Positions 1-9,618 are shown, counted from the first letter of the stretch. The stretch is DNA of 64,000 nt from Planctomycetota bacterium (GCA_023417655.1 JAEZFD010000059.1:62001-126000), one strand, 5' to 3'. Made by a program: numbers and translations. Notes: generated by a model from the letters alone, not told the origin.

Positions 1-2049
1 GACATACACGGCTTCATATGTCCCGGGGGCGTTCAAGCTGGGTTGCGCATCGAGTTTGATTTCATTCCCGTCAGGTTGTTTGACGGTGACCAACACCCGA
101 TCGCCGTCCCGGGGCTGAAATTCCTGGTCTCGCAGTTTGATGAGCAGCGTATTGGCCGGGAGGCCTTCCATCTCTGTCTTTTCAAGACTGACAGAGAGCC
201 GCTGTGGAACGTCGCCTGTCAGCCATCGCGACAGTTGCCGCCAGAACTTTCCGGCATCGTCCTGCTTCGGGTCGGGTGACTGCAATGACCACTTCCACAA
301 ATCCCCGATGAGCAGCGCACCAACGCGACCCTGCCCATAAGTCTGAACGACCAGTGACGGAGCGGTTGCTCCTTCTTCGTTTTGCACCGACGCCAGAATT
401 CGCGCGCCCGGCTTGATATCAGATGTGCCAGTCAGAATCTGTAACGGAGGGGCCACGGCAAGCCGCTGCTTTTCCGACTCCTCCTGATCGCGGCTCCGTG
501 TCCAGGGTTCGAGCCAGCCGTCGCGCGTCAGTGACCATTTCAGTTTTCCGGAGAGGGGAGTCACCCTTCGCCCGAGATAGACCGGCAGTGCATCGGCCAC
601 GGGTGTGTGATCCCATTTTCCATGCTGATAGGTGTCGCGGCCTCCGAGCATCAGGAGCCCGCCACCTCGCTCCGACACGAACCGTTCCACCAGCGCCAAC
701 TGATCGCGGGTGAAGAAGGCTGCCTCCGTGTCGTCAATGATCAGCGCGTCATATTGATAGAGTTCCGCTTTCGTTTTGGGAAAACCGTCGCTCAGTTCCT
801 TTGCGTCGCGGGTGTTCACGCGGACCAGAACTGGCTGGCTGTAGTCGTCTGTCTCCTCATCGCTGCCGTCTTTGAAACCTCGGAACAGGGGATTGCTCGA
901 TTCTCCGACGCGGCCGCGAAAGTCGAACTTGGCTTCCTTCTTTGCGATGCGGACCAGACTGACGAGGTGGAGCTGCGGGTCTTCGGAGAGAGCGCGACCA
1001 AGGAACTTGTGCTCCCAGTTCGGGCGTCCGCCGACATACAGGATCCGGGAGACATGCGGGTCACGATTGACGGCGATCAACTGCTGATTGTTTTTATCGG
1101 TGGCATCGAATCCTGACGGGGAACCTGCTCCTTCCACCGGGGGAGATTTCCCGGAGGCGACGCTGAGCTGATAAAACAATACACCCGGCACAGGGGGGCG
1201 GACCTGAAAGGTGGCGACGAGTTCCCCGTTGCCGTTCGTCTGGCCGGTTTTGTGGACTGTTCTGTGGACAGTCCTGGTCTCCTTTGTGGGAGTATCTGCC
1301 CCGTGCTGCGTCAGAGTCACCGTCAATGCTTCGGGGAGTTTTTCGGAAGCGAATCCGGTTGTTGAGAGTTTCGCTTTGACTGTGACCGGTGCATCTTCGA
1401 AGTTGGTCTGCGTCACAGAAACCGAGTCGATTGCAATGTCCGGCAGATCATGAACGTGATCCGGAATGACAGGGAAGAAGCGGACCCCTTCCGACTTCAC
1501 GGATTCCAGCTCATCGGTGCTGTTTCCGTCGGTGAACAGAAATACTCCAGCCAATGCCTGCCCGCGAAAACGCTGATGCAGGGAATCAATCGCATTGGCC
1601 AGCTGACTGGAAGAGTCATTAAAAGTCAGTGACTGAAAGTTCTCGAGATTCTCGATCGATGCTCCGAAGCGATATCGGCGGACATCAAAATCCTGAGACA
1701 GTCGGGGAATCCAGGTCGACGCCGGATCTGTCAATAATGCTTTGTAGGCGTCACCGCGTGAGGCACTCTCGTCGGTCGCACTTTTTACCTGCAGGCTTGC
1801 ACTCTGATCCGCGAGAAGGACGAAAATATTCTCACCGGGTTTGCTGTGCCGCCGGGTCTGCATCGGTTCCAGAAGACAGAGCCCCAGAAGGATGACAGCC
1901 GTTGCCTTCAGCAGAAACAGGCCCCATTTCCAGCGGGGCGGCACAGGCAATCGCAGAGTTCCTGCAGCAAGCAGGAGCAGAAAGAGCGTCAGGATAACGG
2001 CGACTCCGACGCTCCAGCCGGGATTACCCAGCACAATGGAACTAATCAT
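1..2049 (-). CDS. VWA / glutamine amidotransferase-like membrane protein (partial, C-terminus beyond window)
   Basis: Open on the minus strand from an ATG at 2049 to the window edge, with 683 codons visible and no stop, so the C-terminus is missing. Two hydrophobic segments (about residues 12-31 and 41-61) anchor the N-terminus. A von Willebrand A-like domain follows, with a MIDAS-type D81-x-S83-x-S85 and a later FTDGN segment. Further on, YVGGRPNWEHKFL and GGGLLMLGGRD resemble the class I glutamine-amidotransferase-like fold that is often fused to such domains in planctomycete BatA/aerotolerance-like proteins. I infer a cell-envelope protein, not an amidotransferase enzyme. No clear ribosome binding site precedes the ATG. 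It is divergent from mnmG across 279 bp in which I see no further gene. The domain type is well supported; the physiological role is unknown. Confidence 0.85.
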   Translation of the reverse strand, partial: MISSIVLGNPGWSVGVAVILTLFLLLLAAGTLRLPVPPRWKWGLFLLKATAVILLGLCLLEPMQTRRHSKPGENIFVLLADQSASLQVKSATDESASRGDAYKALLTDPASTWIPRLSQDFDVRRYRFGASIENLENFQSLTFNDSSSQLANAIDSLHQRFRGQALAGVFLFTDGNSTDELESVKSEGVRFFPVIPDHVHDLPDIAIDSVSVTQTNFEDAPVTVKAKLSTTGFASEKLPEALTVTLTQHGADTPTKETRTVHRTVHKTGQTNGNGELVATFQVRPPVPGVLFYQLSVASGKSPPVEGAGSPSGFDATDKNNQQLIAVNRDPHVSRILYVGGRPNWEHKFLGRALSEDPQLHLVSLVRIAKKEAKFDFRGRVGESSNPLFRGFKDGSDEETDDYSQPVLVRVNTRDAKELSDGFPKTKAELYQYDALIIDDTEAAFFTRDQLALVERFVSERGGGLLMLGGRDTYQHGKWDHTPVADALPVYLGRRVTPLSGKLKWSLTRDGWLEPWTRSRDQEESEKQRLAVAPPLQILTGTSDIKPGARILASVQNEEGATAPSLVVQTYGQGRVGALLIGDLWKWSLQSPDPKQDDAGKFWRQLSRWLTGDVPQRLSVSLEKTEMEGLPANTLLIKLRDQEFQPRDGDRVLVTVKQPDGNEIKLDAQPSLNAPGTYEAVYV

Positions 2050-2328
2050 GGAGCTGATCGTGGAACTGCTCGTCCCGAAAGGTTCCAATGACGCCTCCCG
2101 TGAGTGACGGAGAAGATGACGCGAACACGATTAGAACAAACTGAATATGAAAAGTCAGCCTGTCTCGGCCCTCAGGGAGCCTCGTTGCGATGAATTTCGC
2201 TGCCGGATAAACTTAAATCTCACTGCCTGCTCATCCGCCGATTGTCCGCTCCGGCAACAGAGATCCCCCGAATCAGGGCTCAGGCCGCGGAATCTGATGC
2301 AAATTAACATTCTTCTGAATTAGCGCTG

Positions 2329-4215
2329 ATGCCCTCTGTTTATCAATTTGATGTCGTTGTGATCGGCGCCGGGCATGCAGGCATCGAAGCCGCGCTTGCA
2401 TCGGCTCGACTGGGAGCCAAAACCGCACTGCTCACCATGAACTGCGACATGGTCGGAGCGATGAGCTGTAACCCGGCGATCGGGGGAGTCGCCAAAGGTC
2501 AGATCGTGCGGGAGATCGATGCTCTCGGTGGCGAGATGGGAAAGTGTATCGACGCCACCGGGATTCAGTTCCGCATGCTGAACAGCGGAAAAGGTCCTGC
2601 AATGTGGAGCCCTCGGGCTCAGGCTGACAAGAAGGCGTATCAATTCCTCATGAAGCTGACGGTCGAGCAGCAGAACAACCTCACCCTCGCGCAGGAGATG
2701 GTGGAAGAACTTCTGGTCGAAGGTGACTCTGTCTCGGTCGATGTCCGCGATCCGGAGTCGCAGGACTGCCCGCGAATCGTGGGGGTCCGAGTTCGTGGGG
2801 ATGCCGTGTATCGTGCCAGTGCCGTGATCGTCACGACAGGAACGTTCCTCCAGGCGATCATGCATACCGGCGAAGCTAAGACCGTTGGCGGTCGTGCTGG
2901 CGAAGGGACAACCGGGACCATCTCCGACTGCTTCCGTAAACTCGGATTTGAACTGCAGCGATTCAAGACCGGGACGCCGGCTCGACTGAACGGCCGGACA
3001 ATCGATTTCACCGAATTGCAGATTCAGCCGGGCGATCCTGATCCGACGCCGTTCTCATTCATGAATGAGCGGATTGAACAGGAACAGCTTCCCTGCTGGC
3101 TGACGGAAACAAATCCGTCTGTGCATGACGCGATCCGTGCGAACTTGCACCGCGCTCCGATGTACAGCGGTCAGATTGAATCGACAGGACCGCGTTATTG
3201 TCCGTCGATCGAAGACAAGGTCGTACGGTTCGCCGAAAAGTCATCGCACCAGATATTTCTCGAGCCTGAGGGACGGCAGACGCTCGAATATTACTGCAAC
3301 GGCATCTCGACCAGTCTGCCGCGCGACGTTCAGGAGAAGATGATCCACTCGATCAAGGGACTCGAGAACGCCCAGATCATGCGGTATGGGTATGCGGTGG
3401 AGTATGACTTCGCACCACCAACGCAGCTGAAGAACACACTGGAGACCAAACGGGTCTCCGGGTTGTACTTCGCTGGTCAGATCAATGGAACAACCGGATA
3501 CGAAGAGGCGGCTGGACAGGGTCTCATCGCCGGAGTCAACGCCGCGCTGAAACTGAAGGGGGCCGAGCCATTCGTCCTCGACCGCTCGCAGGCTTATCTC
3601 GGGGTGATGGTCGATGATCTTGTCACCAAGGGCGTCGACGAGCCGTACCGGATGTTTACTTCCCGCGCGGAGTATCGACTGCTGTTGCGACAGGACAACG
3701 CTGACCGACGACTGACCGGAATCGGCGCCCGCATTGGACTCGCGGATACCACTCGCATCGCACAATGGGAGCACTATGAAGCGGAAGTTGCCCGGGCGAC
3801 TGCGTTGATTTCAAAGACTCGCTTTCAGGGAACGACGCTCGAAGAGTGGTTGCGCCGACCTGAGATTGAGTGGGAACAGATCTGCGAAATGTCGCCGGAC
3901 GTCGCGAATCTCGGGATCTCCCGGCGGGCGCAAGAGCAGGTCCGGATCGAAACCAAATACAGTGGCTATGTGAAGCGTCAGCAGCTCGACGTCGAGCGTC
4001 AGGCAAAGACACAGTCACTCAAGATTCCCGGGACATTTGATTTCAAATCGGTCCCTCAGCTGCGATCAGAAGCCCGTGAAAAGTTTGCTCGGGTTCGGCC
4101 TGCGGATCTCGGACAGGCAGGACGAATCAGCGGCATCACGCCGGCGGACCTTGCGATTCTGACGTTGTACATCAAGGAACCGAAGAAGCTCCGCGAACAT
4201 TCACAGCGCGGATGA
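2329..4215 (+). CDS. mnmG: tRNA uridine-5-carboxymethylaminomethyl modification enzyme MnmG (GidA)
   Basis: FAD-dependent partner of MnmE that installs the carboxymethylaminomethyl group on wobble U34 of certain tRNAs in the cytoplasm. The 628 residues match the usual family length. The N-terminus has the dinucleotide-binding GxGxxG signature (VIGAGHAGIEAA, residues 11-22). The GidA signatures MSCNPAIGGVAKG and GKGPAMWSPRAQ follow, and TGYEEAAGQG and the helical C-terminal domain are present. The stop overlaps the next start by four bases (ATGA), so the sigma factor and kinase downstream are probably co-transcribed with it. No mnmE is visible in the window. The identification is secure. Confidence 0.98.
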   Translation: MPSVYQFDVVVIGAGHAGIEAALASARLGAKTALLTMNCDMVGAMSCNPAIGGVAKGQIVREIDALGGEMGKCIDATGIQFRMLNSGKGPAMWSPRAQADKKAYQFLMKLTVEQQNNLTLAQEMVEELLVEGDSVSVDVRDPESQDCPRIVGVRVRGDAVYRASAVIVTTGTFLQAIMHTGEAKTVGGRAGEGTTGTISDCFRKLGFELQRFKTGTPARLNGRTIDFTELQIQPGDPDPTPFSFMNERIEQEQLPCWLTETNPSVHDAIRANLHRAPMYSGQIESTGPRYCPSIEDKVVRFAEKSSHQIFLEPEGRQTLEYYCNGISTSLPRDVQEKMIHSIKGLENAQIMRYGYAVEYDFAPPTQLKNTLETKRVSGLYFAGQINGTTGYEEAAGQGLIAGVNAALKLKGAEPFVLDRSQAYLGVMVDDLVTKGVDEPYRMFTSRAEYRLLLRQDNADRRLTGIGARIGLADTTRIAQWEHYEAEVARATALISKTRFQGTTLEEWLRRPEIEWEQICEMSPDVANLGISRRAQEQVRIETKYSGYVKRQQLDVERQAKTQSLKIPGTFDFKSVPQLRSEAREKFARVRPADLGQAGRISGITPADLAILTLYIKEPKKLREHSQRG

Positions 4216-4835
4216 ACTCACGTATGAGTGACGCGACGAACTCTCTGCGAATGCTTCTTGAACAGGCTCGGGCAGGCGACGCCAGAGCCCGTGATCAGTT
4301 GTTTGAACGCTGCCGGAATTATGTCGCCGTCGTGGCTCGTGCCCAGATGGAAAGCTGGATGCGAGCGAAAGTCGATGCCTCGGATCTCGTGCAGCAGACT
4401 CTGCTCGAAGCGCATCGCGGATTCGATAACTTTCAGGGAAAAAATGAGGGCGAATGGCTCGCCTGGCTGAAGCAGATCCTCGATCACAATGCCAAAGACT
4501 TCATCCGGCATTATCGCGCTGGCAAGCGTCAGGCGGCACTCGAAGTCCGTCAGCCGGAAGCAGAATCGTTCAACCCCCTCGCTCATCTGGCGACCGGGAG
4601 CATGTCGACTCCGAGTCAGGTGTTGATGGCTCATGAGCGAGAACTTGCCCTCGCGAATGCAATCGCTCAGCTGTCGGAAGATCATCAGACCGTCTTGCAG
4701 CTCCGCAGCCTGCAGCGGCTTCCGTTCGAAGAGGTGGCCGAACGGATGATCCGTTCCCGACCGGCCGTGCAGATGCTGTGGATGCGTGCCGTTCAGAAGC
4801 TCGAGGAACTGATGAATCAGGCTGAGGGAGGATGA
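4212..4835 (+). CDS. ECF-type RNA polymerase sigma factor
   Basis: A 207-residue sigma-70 family protein of the extracytoplasmic-function type. Region 2 is recognisable (DASDLVQQTLLEAHRGFDNF, then EWLAWLKQIL and a basic stretch). Region 4 near the C-terminus carries LPFEEVAERM followed by a helix-turn-helix-like MLWMRAVQKLEEL. The first ATG overlaps the mnmG stop and the stop overlaps the next kinase start (both ATGA), so translational coupling is likely. A second ATG at 4224 is possible. In planctomycetes ECF factors are often encoded beside Ser/Thr kinases, and here the kinase is the immediate partner. I infer that kinase signalling controls this factor. No anti-sigma factor gene is seen. 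Confidence 0.93.
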   Translation: MNSRMSDATNSLRMLLEQARAGDARARDQLFERCRNYVAVVARAQMESWMRAKVDASDLVQQTLLEAHRGFDNFQGKNEGEWLAWLKQILDHNAKDFIRHYRAGKRQAALEVRQPEAESFNPLAHLATGSMSTPSQVLMAHERELALANAIAQLSEDHQTVLQLRSLQRLPFEEVAERMIRSRPAVQMLWMRAVQKLEELMNQAEGG

Positions 4836-6463
4836 CGACTCCAGCTGATGATCTTCTGCCTGCCAACGAGTCTGCCGATGCAGATGATCAGGCTTTGTTC
4901 GCCTGGCTGGAAGGTGTCACTCTCGGACTGCATGATTCAGTTCCACCTGCCTCACTCCTCGCGAAGCATCCGAATCTCCCCAATCTGCTCAAGTGCGTGC
5001 GGATGCTGGATTCGCTTGCCCCAGCGGAACGGTCGCCCCCCGATCCAGTTTCGTGTCCCGGAACGATCACGACGTTTCCTCGATCCTTCGGTCCTTATGA
5101 ATTGCAGCAGGAACTGGGACGCGGCGGGATGGGCGTTGTGTACCTCGCACGGCATCGTGTGCTCGGTTCACTTTGTGCTTTAAAGGTGATTCGTGCGAGT
5201 GAGTTCGCCTCATCAGAGGAAATCAGGCGATTCCATCAGGAAGGCCGGGCCGCATCGCAGGTTCGTCACCCGCACATCATTAGTGTTCATGATGCAGGAG
5301 ATGTAGACGGGACTCCCTATCTCGTCATGCAGTACGTGCAGGGAATGTCTCTGGCGGAACGGCTCAAATCGAAGTGGCCTGACCTGGATGAGTCGGTCCG
5401 CTGGCTGATCGCGGTAGCAAATGCGGTCGACGTGCTGCATCAGAACCAGATTGTGCACCGGGATCTCAAGCCGGCGAATATTCTGCTGGACGCGCATCTC
5501 ACACCGTATGTCACCGACTTTGGACTCGCAAAACTCTTTGAACTGGATGGTGAGCGCACCGTCAGCGGGGCGTTGATTGGAACGCCTGCTTACATGTCCC
5601 CTGAACAGGCTTGGGGAAAGCAGGAGGCAGTTGGACCACTCAGCGACGTCTATAGCCTGGGCGCCATTCTGTATGAACTCCTGACAGGAAAGCCACCGTT
5701 TCCTGAATCGAACCCATTAGACCAGATTTTGAGATTGAGAGATTCGGAACCAGTCCCGTTGGCGCGGATCAATCCTGCCATTCCGATTGAACTGCAGCAG
5801 ATTTGTCAGCGGTGTCTGGAGAAGCAGCCACATGACCGCTACCCCAGTGCGGCGGCTCTCGCGGCGGATCTGGAACGCTATCGGGACGGTGAACCAATCG
5901 CCTTGCGCCCGATTGGGTACTGGAACGCGTTTCGTCGCTGGGTTCGACGAGAATCCCCGCTGGTCTCGCATCTGGCAGGGTTTCTGACCATGGCCGTCAT
6001 TGTGCAGGCTGCCGACTGGTTCGCCCCGGGGCATCGAGCGCCGTACGTCCCCGTCATGTCGGTGCTCGTCGTCTGGACCGCGTTGAGCGTGGTTCTCCAG
6101 AAGCTGCTGCTCCGGGGGATCGAGTCGGCGAAGATGATCTGGATTCCCGTCGATGCAATTCTCTTCACCATCGCCGTGGCCTATGCAGAGGGACCATCCG
6201 GCTCGCTGCTGGTAGGTTATTCGCTGCTGATCGTGGCCAGCGCGATGTGGTACGAAGAGGCCCCTGTGATTCTGATGACAATTGCCTCGATCGCGACCTA
6301 TGTCGCTTTGCTGACGGTGCGGTTCGATCCGCAGCCAGTGCACTATCCGTTTATCGTCGTCGGGATGCTGGCCGTGGTGGGGGGAGTCGTGACGGCACTG
6401 GTTCGCAGAATTCGTCAGCTCCTCCGCATTCATACGATCCGGAGTGACGCGGCACGGAATTGA
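4832..6463 (+). CDS. Membrane-anchored Ser/Thr protein kinase, partner of the ECF sigma factor
   Basis: 543 residues. About 85 N-terminal residues precede a Hanks-type kinase domain with glycine loop LGRGGMGVVY (about 95-104), catalytic lysine in CALKVI (K118), HRDLKPAN (near 209), DFG (near 230) and GTPAYMSPEQ, so all catalytic elements are present. After the kinase domain, from about residue 377, come roughly six hydrophobic segments forming an integral membrane domain instead of the usual single helix with PASTA repeats. The start overlaps the sigma factor stop by four bases. I infer a membrane-located sensor kinase acting with the ECF factor. No extracytoplasmic ligand-binding domain is visible, so any signal must be sensed within the membrane part. 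Confidence 0.93.
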   Translation: MTTPADDLLPANESADADDQALFAWLEGVTLGLHDSVPPASLLAKHPNLPNLLKCVRMLDSLAPAERSPPDPVSCPGTITTFPRSFGPYELQQELGRGGMGVVYLARHRVLGSLCALKVIRASEFASSEEIRRFHQEGRAASQVRHPHIISVHDAGDVDGTPYLVMQYVQGMSLAERLKSKWPDLDESVRWLIAVANAVDVLHQNQIVHRDLKPANILLDAHLTPYVTDFGLAKLFELDGERTVSGALIGTPAYMSPEQAWGKQEAVGPLSDVYSLGAILYELLTGKPPFPESNPLDQILRLRDSEPVPLARINPAIPIELQQICQRCLEKQPHDRYPSAAALAADLERYRDGEPIALRPIGYWNAFRRWVRRESPLVSHLAGFLTMAVIVQAADWFAPGHRAPYVPVMSVLVVWTALSVVLQKLLLRGIESAKMIWIPVDAILFTIAVAYAEGPSGSLLVGYSLLIVASAMWYEEAPVILMTIASIATYVALLTVRFDPQPVHYPFIVVGMLAVVGGVVTALVRRIRQLLRIHTIRSDAARN

Positions 6464-6480
6464 GCCGGGAGGCAGGCATC

Positions 6481-6524
6481 AAAAAAGCGTCTCCCCATTC
6501 AGATTGCTCTGAACGGGGAGACGC
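6481..6524 (-). terminator. Rho-independent terminator for the minus-strand Gly-rich protein gene
   Basis: Inverted repeat of 16 bases (6487-6502 with 6509-6524, one mismatch, loop of 6). On the minus strand it is followed by six T (A-run at 6481-6486). It lies between the convergent kinase and Gly-rich genes. The plus side has no T-run, so it acts mainly on the minus-strand transcript. Confidence 0.88.
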
Positions 6525-6604
6525 TGGAAACGCGTTTCAATCAGCCCTGACAGTCGCCATTTCGGCGGTCATGAAGGCGAAGTGAAATTCCGTCCGAAGT
6601 GCCC

Positions 6605-7357
6605 TTACTTCACCGTAAACCGGCCTTCATATTGCAGGCTGGTGAGGAAGTGACGGGCCGTGATGAACTGATCGATGTTCAGGTTGTTAATATCCTTGCC
6701 GACCGCTTTCAGGAAGTCATCGCAGGCCTTCTGGATCTCGGCATCGTTATCAGAGCCAACGCCGCTGTTCTCTGCGGTCCGCTGATGAAACAGCTGATCC
6801 AGCCGGAAGCGATAATCATCGAAAATGGATTTCCTCAGGACCATCGGCCAATAAATGACATTGCTGGAACGGTCAAACTGATCTGAGGTCAGGCGATGGG
6901 GAGCGGCTTTGTTGGCCATGTCTTGCTTATAAGCTTCGACTTGCTCCCGTGCGGCGGCGACCTTGGCCTGCACTTCAGAATCATGTTCTTTAATGAGCTT
7001 CTGAATTGCATCGTGTTCCAGGCCGACAGTCTTCAGGTATTCCTGAAAGGCCTGGTAGTAGGTCAGATTTGCCTGCTGCTGTTCAATTCTCGCTGCGCCG
7101 ATATCTTTGGCTTCCTGACCCAGTCCCTGGGCGGCAGCGCCGATGCCGATCCCTTGGCCCATTGCTGCTGTCATTCCACCGCCCCAGCCGCCATATCCAC
7201 CCCAGCCGCCATATCCCGAATAAGGGGTGATATAGCCATAATTCCGGTGATAGGTTCCCGGGACTCCCTGAGCGAAGCAGTCTTGAGTCCCTGAAGAGAA
7301 GAAACCTGTCCCAACAGACAATGTCAGAGCTATTGCTCGCAGGAAATGATTTGCCAT
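6605..7357 (-). CDS. Secreted Gly/Tyr/Trp-rich protein with coiled-coil region, unknown function
   Basis: 250 residues from an ATG at 7357 preceded by GAGGA about nine bases upstream. The reading frame stays open further upstream, but that part looks non-coding. A Sec signal peptide (about residues 1-29, ending near CFAQG) is followed by a GYGGWGGYGGWGGG-type low-complexity stretch. A Gln/Ala/Glu-rich helical segment comes next (about 85-165), then a C-terminal part ending in ARHFLTSLQYEGRF. I do not recognise a named family; similar short exported proteins of this layout are common in planctomycetes. It has its own terminator, so it is probably monocistronic. An envelope structural role is only a guess. 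Confidence 0.75.
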   Translation of the reverse strand: MANHFLRAIALTLSVGTGFFSSGTQDCFAQGVPGTYHRNYGYITPYSGYGGWGGYGGWGGGMTAAMGQGIGIGAAAQGLGQEAKDIGAARIEQQQANLTYYQAFQEYLKTVGLEHDAIQKLIKEHDSEVQAKVAAAREQVEAYKQDMANKAAPHRLTSDQFDRSSNVIYWPMVLRKSIFDDYRFRLDQLFHQRTAENSGVGSDNDAEIQKACDDFLKAVGKDINNLNIDQFITARHFLTSLQYEGRFTVK

Positions 7358-7547
7358 GGAACGTGAGTCCTCGGTGATGGGGCGGTGCGCCGAAGTTTGG
7401 AGAACATGATTAAGAACGGCGTCCGCAACGCCGGGGTGAGGCGCGCAAACCTCACACCATGATCTTACTGCGTCAATTGGCAGGTTGACGAGTGACTTAG
7501 ACGATTCCTCTGTTTCAGCATGGAAAACTCGCAGGAACGTAACCAAT

Positions 7548-7877
7548 TCAACGAGAATTCGGCTCCTTTCCATGATTGAACTGATGCCGAACCTCGATGC
7601 ACGACGGGCTGTTGATCTCAAAGTCGCGGCAGGCTTGCGGACGAAGATGATAATGACGACAGCGTAAGCTTTGAGTATCGAACCATAAACAAGGGGACTC
7701 TTCGACAAATAACCGGACTTCCCAACGGGGAAGGAACTCCTCGATGAGTGCGGCGGGAACCTGTCTTTGCTCGGGTTCGTTGCAAACGGAATCGATACGG
7801 AACGGGGGAACACTCACGGTGTAGCAGCAGGCCCCGCAGCCTTCGCATGAATCCAGAATCGGCAGGTCCTCAGACAC
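7548..7877 (-). CDS. YkgJ-type CxxCxxCC metal-cluster protein
   Basis: 109 residues if the GTG at 7877 is used. That start is favoured because GGAGAGG lies about six bases upstream and because the usual short N-terminus of this family results; the frame is open to 8060 but upstream residues look random. The N-terminal motif is CEGCGACC (C11, C14, C17, C18). A second cysteine set follows, with LRCRHYHLRPQACRDF, as in the putative zinc/iron-chelating UPF0153/YkgJ family. The biochemical role of the family is not established. The gene is divergent from tpx. Length and cysteine layout fit well. Confidence 0.82.
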   Translation of the reverse strand: MSEDLPILDSCEGCGACCYTVSVPPFRIDSVCNEPEQRQVPAALIEEFLPRWEVRLFVEESPCLWFDTQSLRCRHYHLRPQACRDFEINSPSCIEVRHQFNHGKEPNSR

Positions 7878-8135
7878 GCTGCAACCTCTCCGACGGCATT
7901 CAGAACAACAATGGAACCTGACTCGCACGGCACGGACCTGTCCCTTGTCGAACGGTCTTGCTTCCTGCATTGGAATCGATCCTGCCGGAGCATTCAATTG
8001 GCCTGCCAGGGAGAATCTCCCAATGCCCTTCGGCTCGACCGACGATCCCCTCGGTTGCAACAGCAGTGAAATGTTCGATACTGCGAGGCGAACCAGTCAT
8101 CATCTGAATGACGCCACTTCAGCAGGAAGAAATCA

Positions 8136-8639
8136 ATGCCGCAGGTCACATTAAAAGGCAACCCCGTTCAACTGTCCGGAGCGGAACTGAAAGTGGGCGA
8201 CAGTGCTCCTGATTTTCAGCTTCAGAACAACGCACTTGAGGATGTGACGCTCGCCACAACGGCGGGGCAGACCCGGATTATTGCGACGATTCCCTCTCTT
8301 GATACCAGCGTCTGCCATCTGGAAACCAAACGCTTCAACGAAGAGGCCGCGAAGCTCTCAGGCGTTTCGATTCTCGTTGTTAGCACCGACCTGCCATTCG
8401 GACAGAAGCGGTGGTGCGGGGCTGAAGGGGTCGACAAAGTCGTGACTCTCAGCGATCACCGGACCGCCGGATTCGGCAAGTCATACGGGGTGCTGATTGA
8501 GGGCGGACCACTTGATCGCTGCCTGACGCGCGCCATCTTCGTCGTCGGAGCTGATGACAAGGTGAAATACGTCGAGTACTGCTCCGAAATCGGCGCGCAT
8601 CCTGACTATGACGCTGTGCTGGCTGCTGCTCAGTCGTAA
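8136..8639 (+). CDS. tpx: Thiol peroxidase (2-Cys peroxiredoxin, Tpx family)
   Basis: 167 residues, the usual Tpx size. It reduces hydroperoxides with thioredoxin as the typical electron donor. The active-site stretch ATIPSLDTSVCHLETKRFNE holds the peroxidatic cysteine C60, and the resolving cysteine C94 lies in RWCGAEGV, both at the positions expected for the atypical 2-Cys Tpx group. AGGAAG precedes the ATG by about seven bases. No signal peptide, so it should be cytoplasmic. It is divergent from the CxxCxxCC gene and convergent with scpA. Identification is secure. Confidence 0.96.
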   Translation: MPQVTLKGNPVQLSGAELKVGDSAPDFQLQNNALEDVTLATTAGQTRIIATIPSLDTSVCHLETKRFNEEAAKLSGVSILVVSTDLPFGQKRWCGAEGVDKVVTLSDHRTAGFGKSYGVLIEGGPLDRCLTRAIFVVGADDKVKYVEYCSEIGAHPDYDAVLAAAQS

Positions 8640-8718
8640 GCGTAGAAGCACGCTTGAAGAGCACTGAATGGTTTGCTCGTGACTGCCGTCTCCTGTCCAG
8701 GCGAGAGCGGCGGGAGCA

Positions 8719-9618
8719 TTATTCTTCCGCGATTCGCCTCACTCGCGGCGACCAGTGAGAATTCTCACGGGTTCGCTGCGGGGGGGCGGTCGGTGGGGTC
8801 TCATCTCCTGCAGGCTTCACGTTAGGTTCAGTCCCCTCGCTGTCTTCAGCTGAAGTTTCACCGGAAGCCTCACTGGACGGCAACGGGGGAAGCAGGACGA
8901 TCTCCCCGAAGTTGTCGTCCTGTCGACACCGGAACCCGTGATGCCGCACCAGTTCCAGGACGGCGAGGAACATGCCGACGATCTTGCTGCGGATTGTCTC
9001 TTTCTCGAAGAGCGATGAGAACGGAAGCTCGCCTGCTGCCCGAATTGCAGGGCCCATCTGTTCAACGTAGGTCTGAATCGGAGTCTCGTCGTACCGGATC
9101 GTGTTATTCGACTCGACGTCTTTCCGTTTCAGGATTCGGCCGAGGGCGCTGACGAGATCCCAGAGCTCGACTTCTTTGATGCGATCAGCGGCCGGATCTT
9201 TCCCAGACGACGGACGATCACTTGAAAGCCGCGGGTACCGCTCCTGCCACTGCTGAGCCCGAACGTCCAGTGCCTGTGCAGCATCCTTGAACTGCTTGTA
9301 CTCCAGCAGTTGTTGAATGAGGTCCGAGCGAGGATCACCCTGAAGGGCACCGGGGAGGGGTGCTTCTTCTTTCTCCTGCGGAACAGGGAGCACGTTCCGG
9401 CTTTTGATTTCGACAAGAGTGCTCGCCATGACGACGAAATCGCCGACGAGATCGAGATCCAGGACCTGCAGCACTTCCAGAAATTCCTGAAATTGCCGGG
9501 TGATTCGCGCGATGGGGAGGTCAACGATCTCCAGCTCATCCTTGCGGACAAGGTAGAGCAGCAGGTCCAGCGGACCAGTGAACAGTTCGAGTTCCACGCG
9601 ATACCACGGGGTACTCAT
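8719..9618 (-). CDS. scpA: Segregation and condensation protein A
   Basis: 299 residues. ScpA is the kleisin that bridges the Smc heads and binds ScpB for chromosome segregation. The N-terminus has the family signature ELFTGPLDLLLYLVRKDELEI followed by the helical LVEIKSR block. The C-terminal winged-helix part (LFEKETIRSKIVGMFLAVLELVRH) ends with an acidic, Pro/Thr-rich tail of about 60 residues that is longer than usual. The partner scpB is at 55749-56846, on the same strand but 46 kb away, not adjacent as in many bacteria. Convergent with tpx. Confidence 0.95.
   Translation of the reverse strand: MSTPWYRVELELFTGPLDLLLYLVRKDELEIVDLPIARITRQFQEFLEVLQVLDLDLVGDFVVMASTLVEIKSRNVLPVPQEKEEAPLPGALQGDPRSDLIQQLLEYKQFKDAAQALDVRAQQWQERYPRLSSDRPSSGKDPAADRIKEVELWDLVSALGRILKRKDVESNNTIRYDETPIQTYVEQMGPAIRAAGELPFSSLFEKETIRSKIVGMFLAVLELVRHHGFRCRQDDNFGEIVLLPPLPSSEASGETSAEDSEGTEPNVKPAGDETPPTAPPQRTRENSHWSPRVRRIAEE

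Noticed and set aside
2320..2865. Minus-strand open frame across the start of mnmG
   Set aside because: Antisense shadow of a secure housekeeping gene.
5717..6433. 238-codon minus-strand open frame opposite the kinase membrane domain
   Set aside because: His/Gln/Arg-rich composition typical of the complement of hydrophobic codons.
6527..6538. 12-base palindrome GAAACGCGTTTC downstream of the Gly-rich gene
   Set aside because: Lies past the terminator and has no partner site; length compatible with chance.
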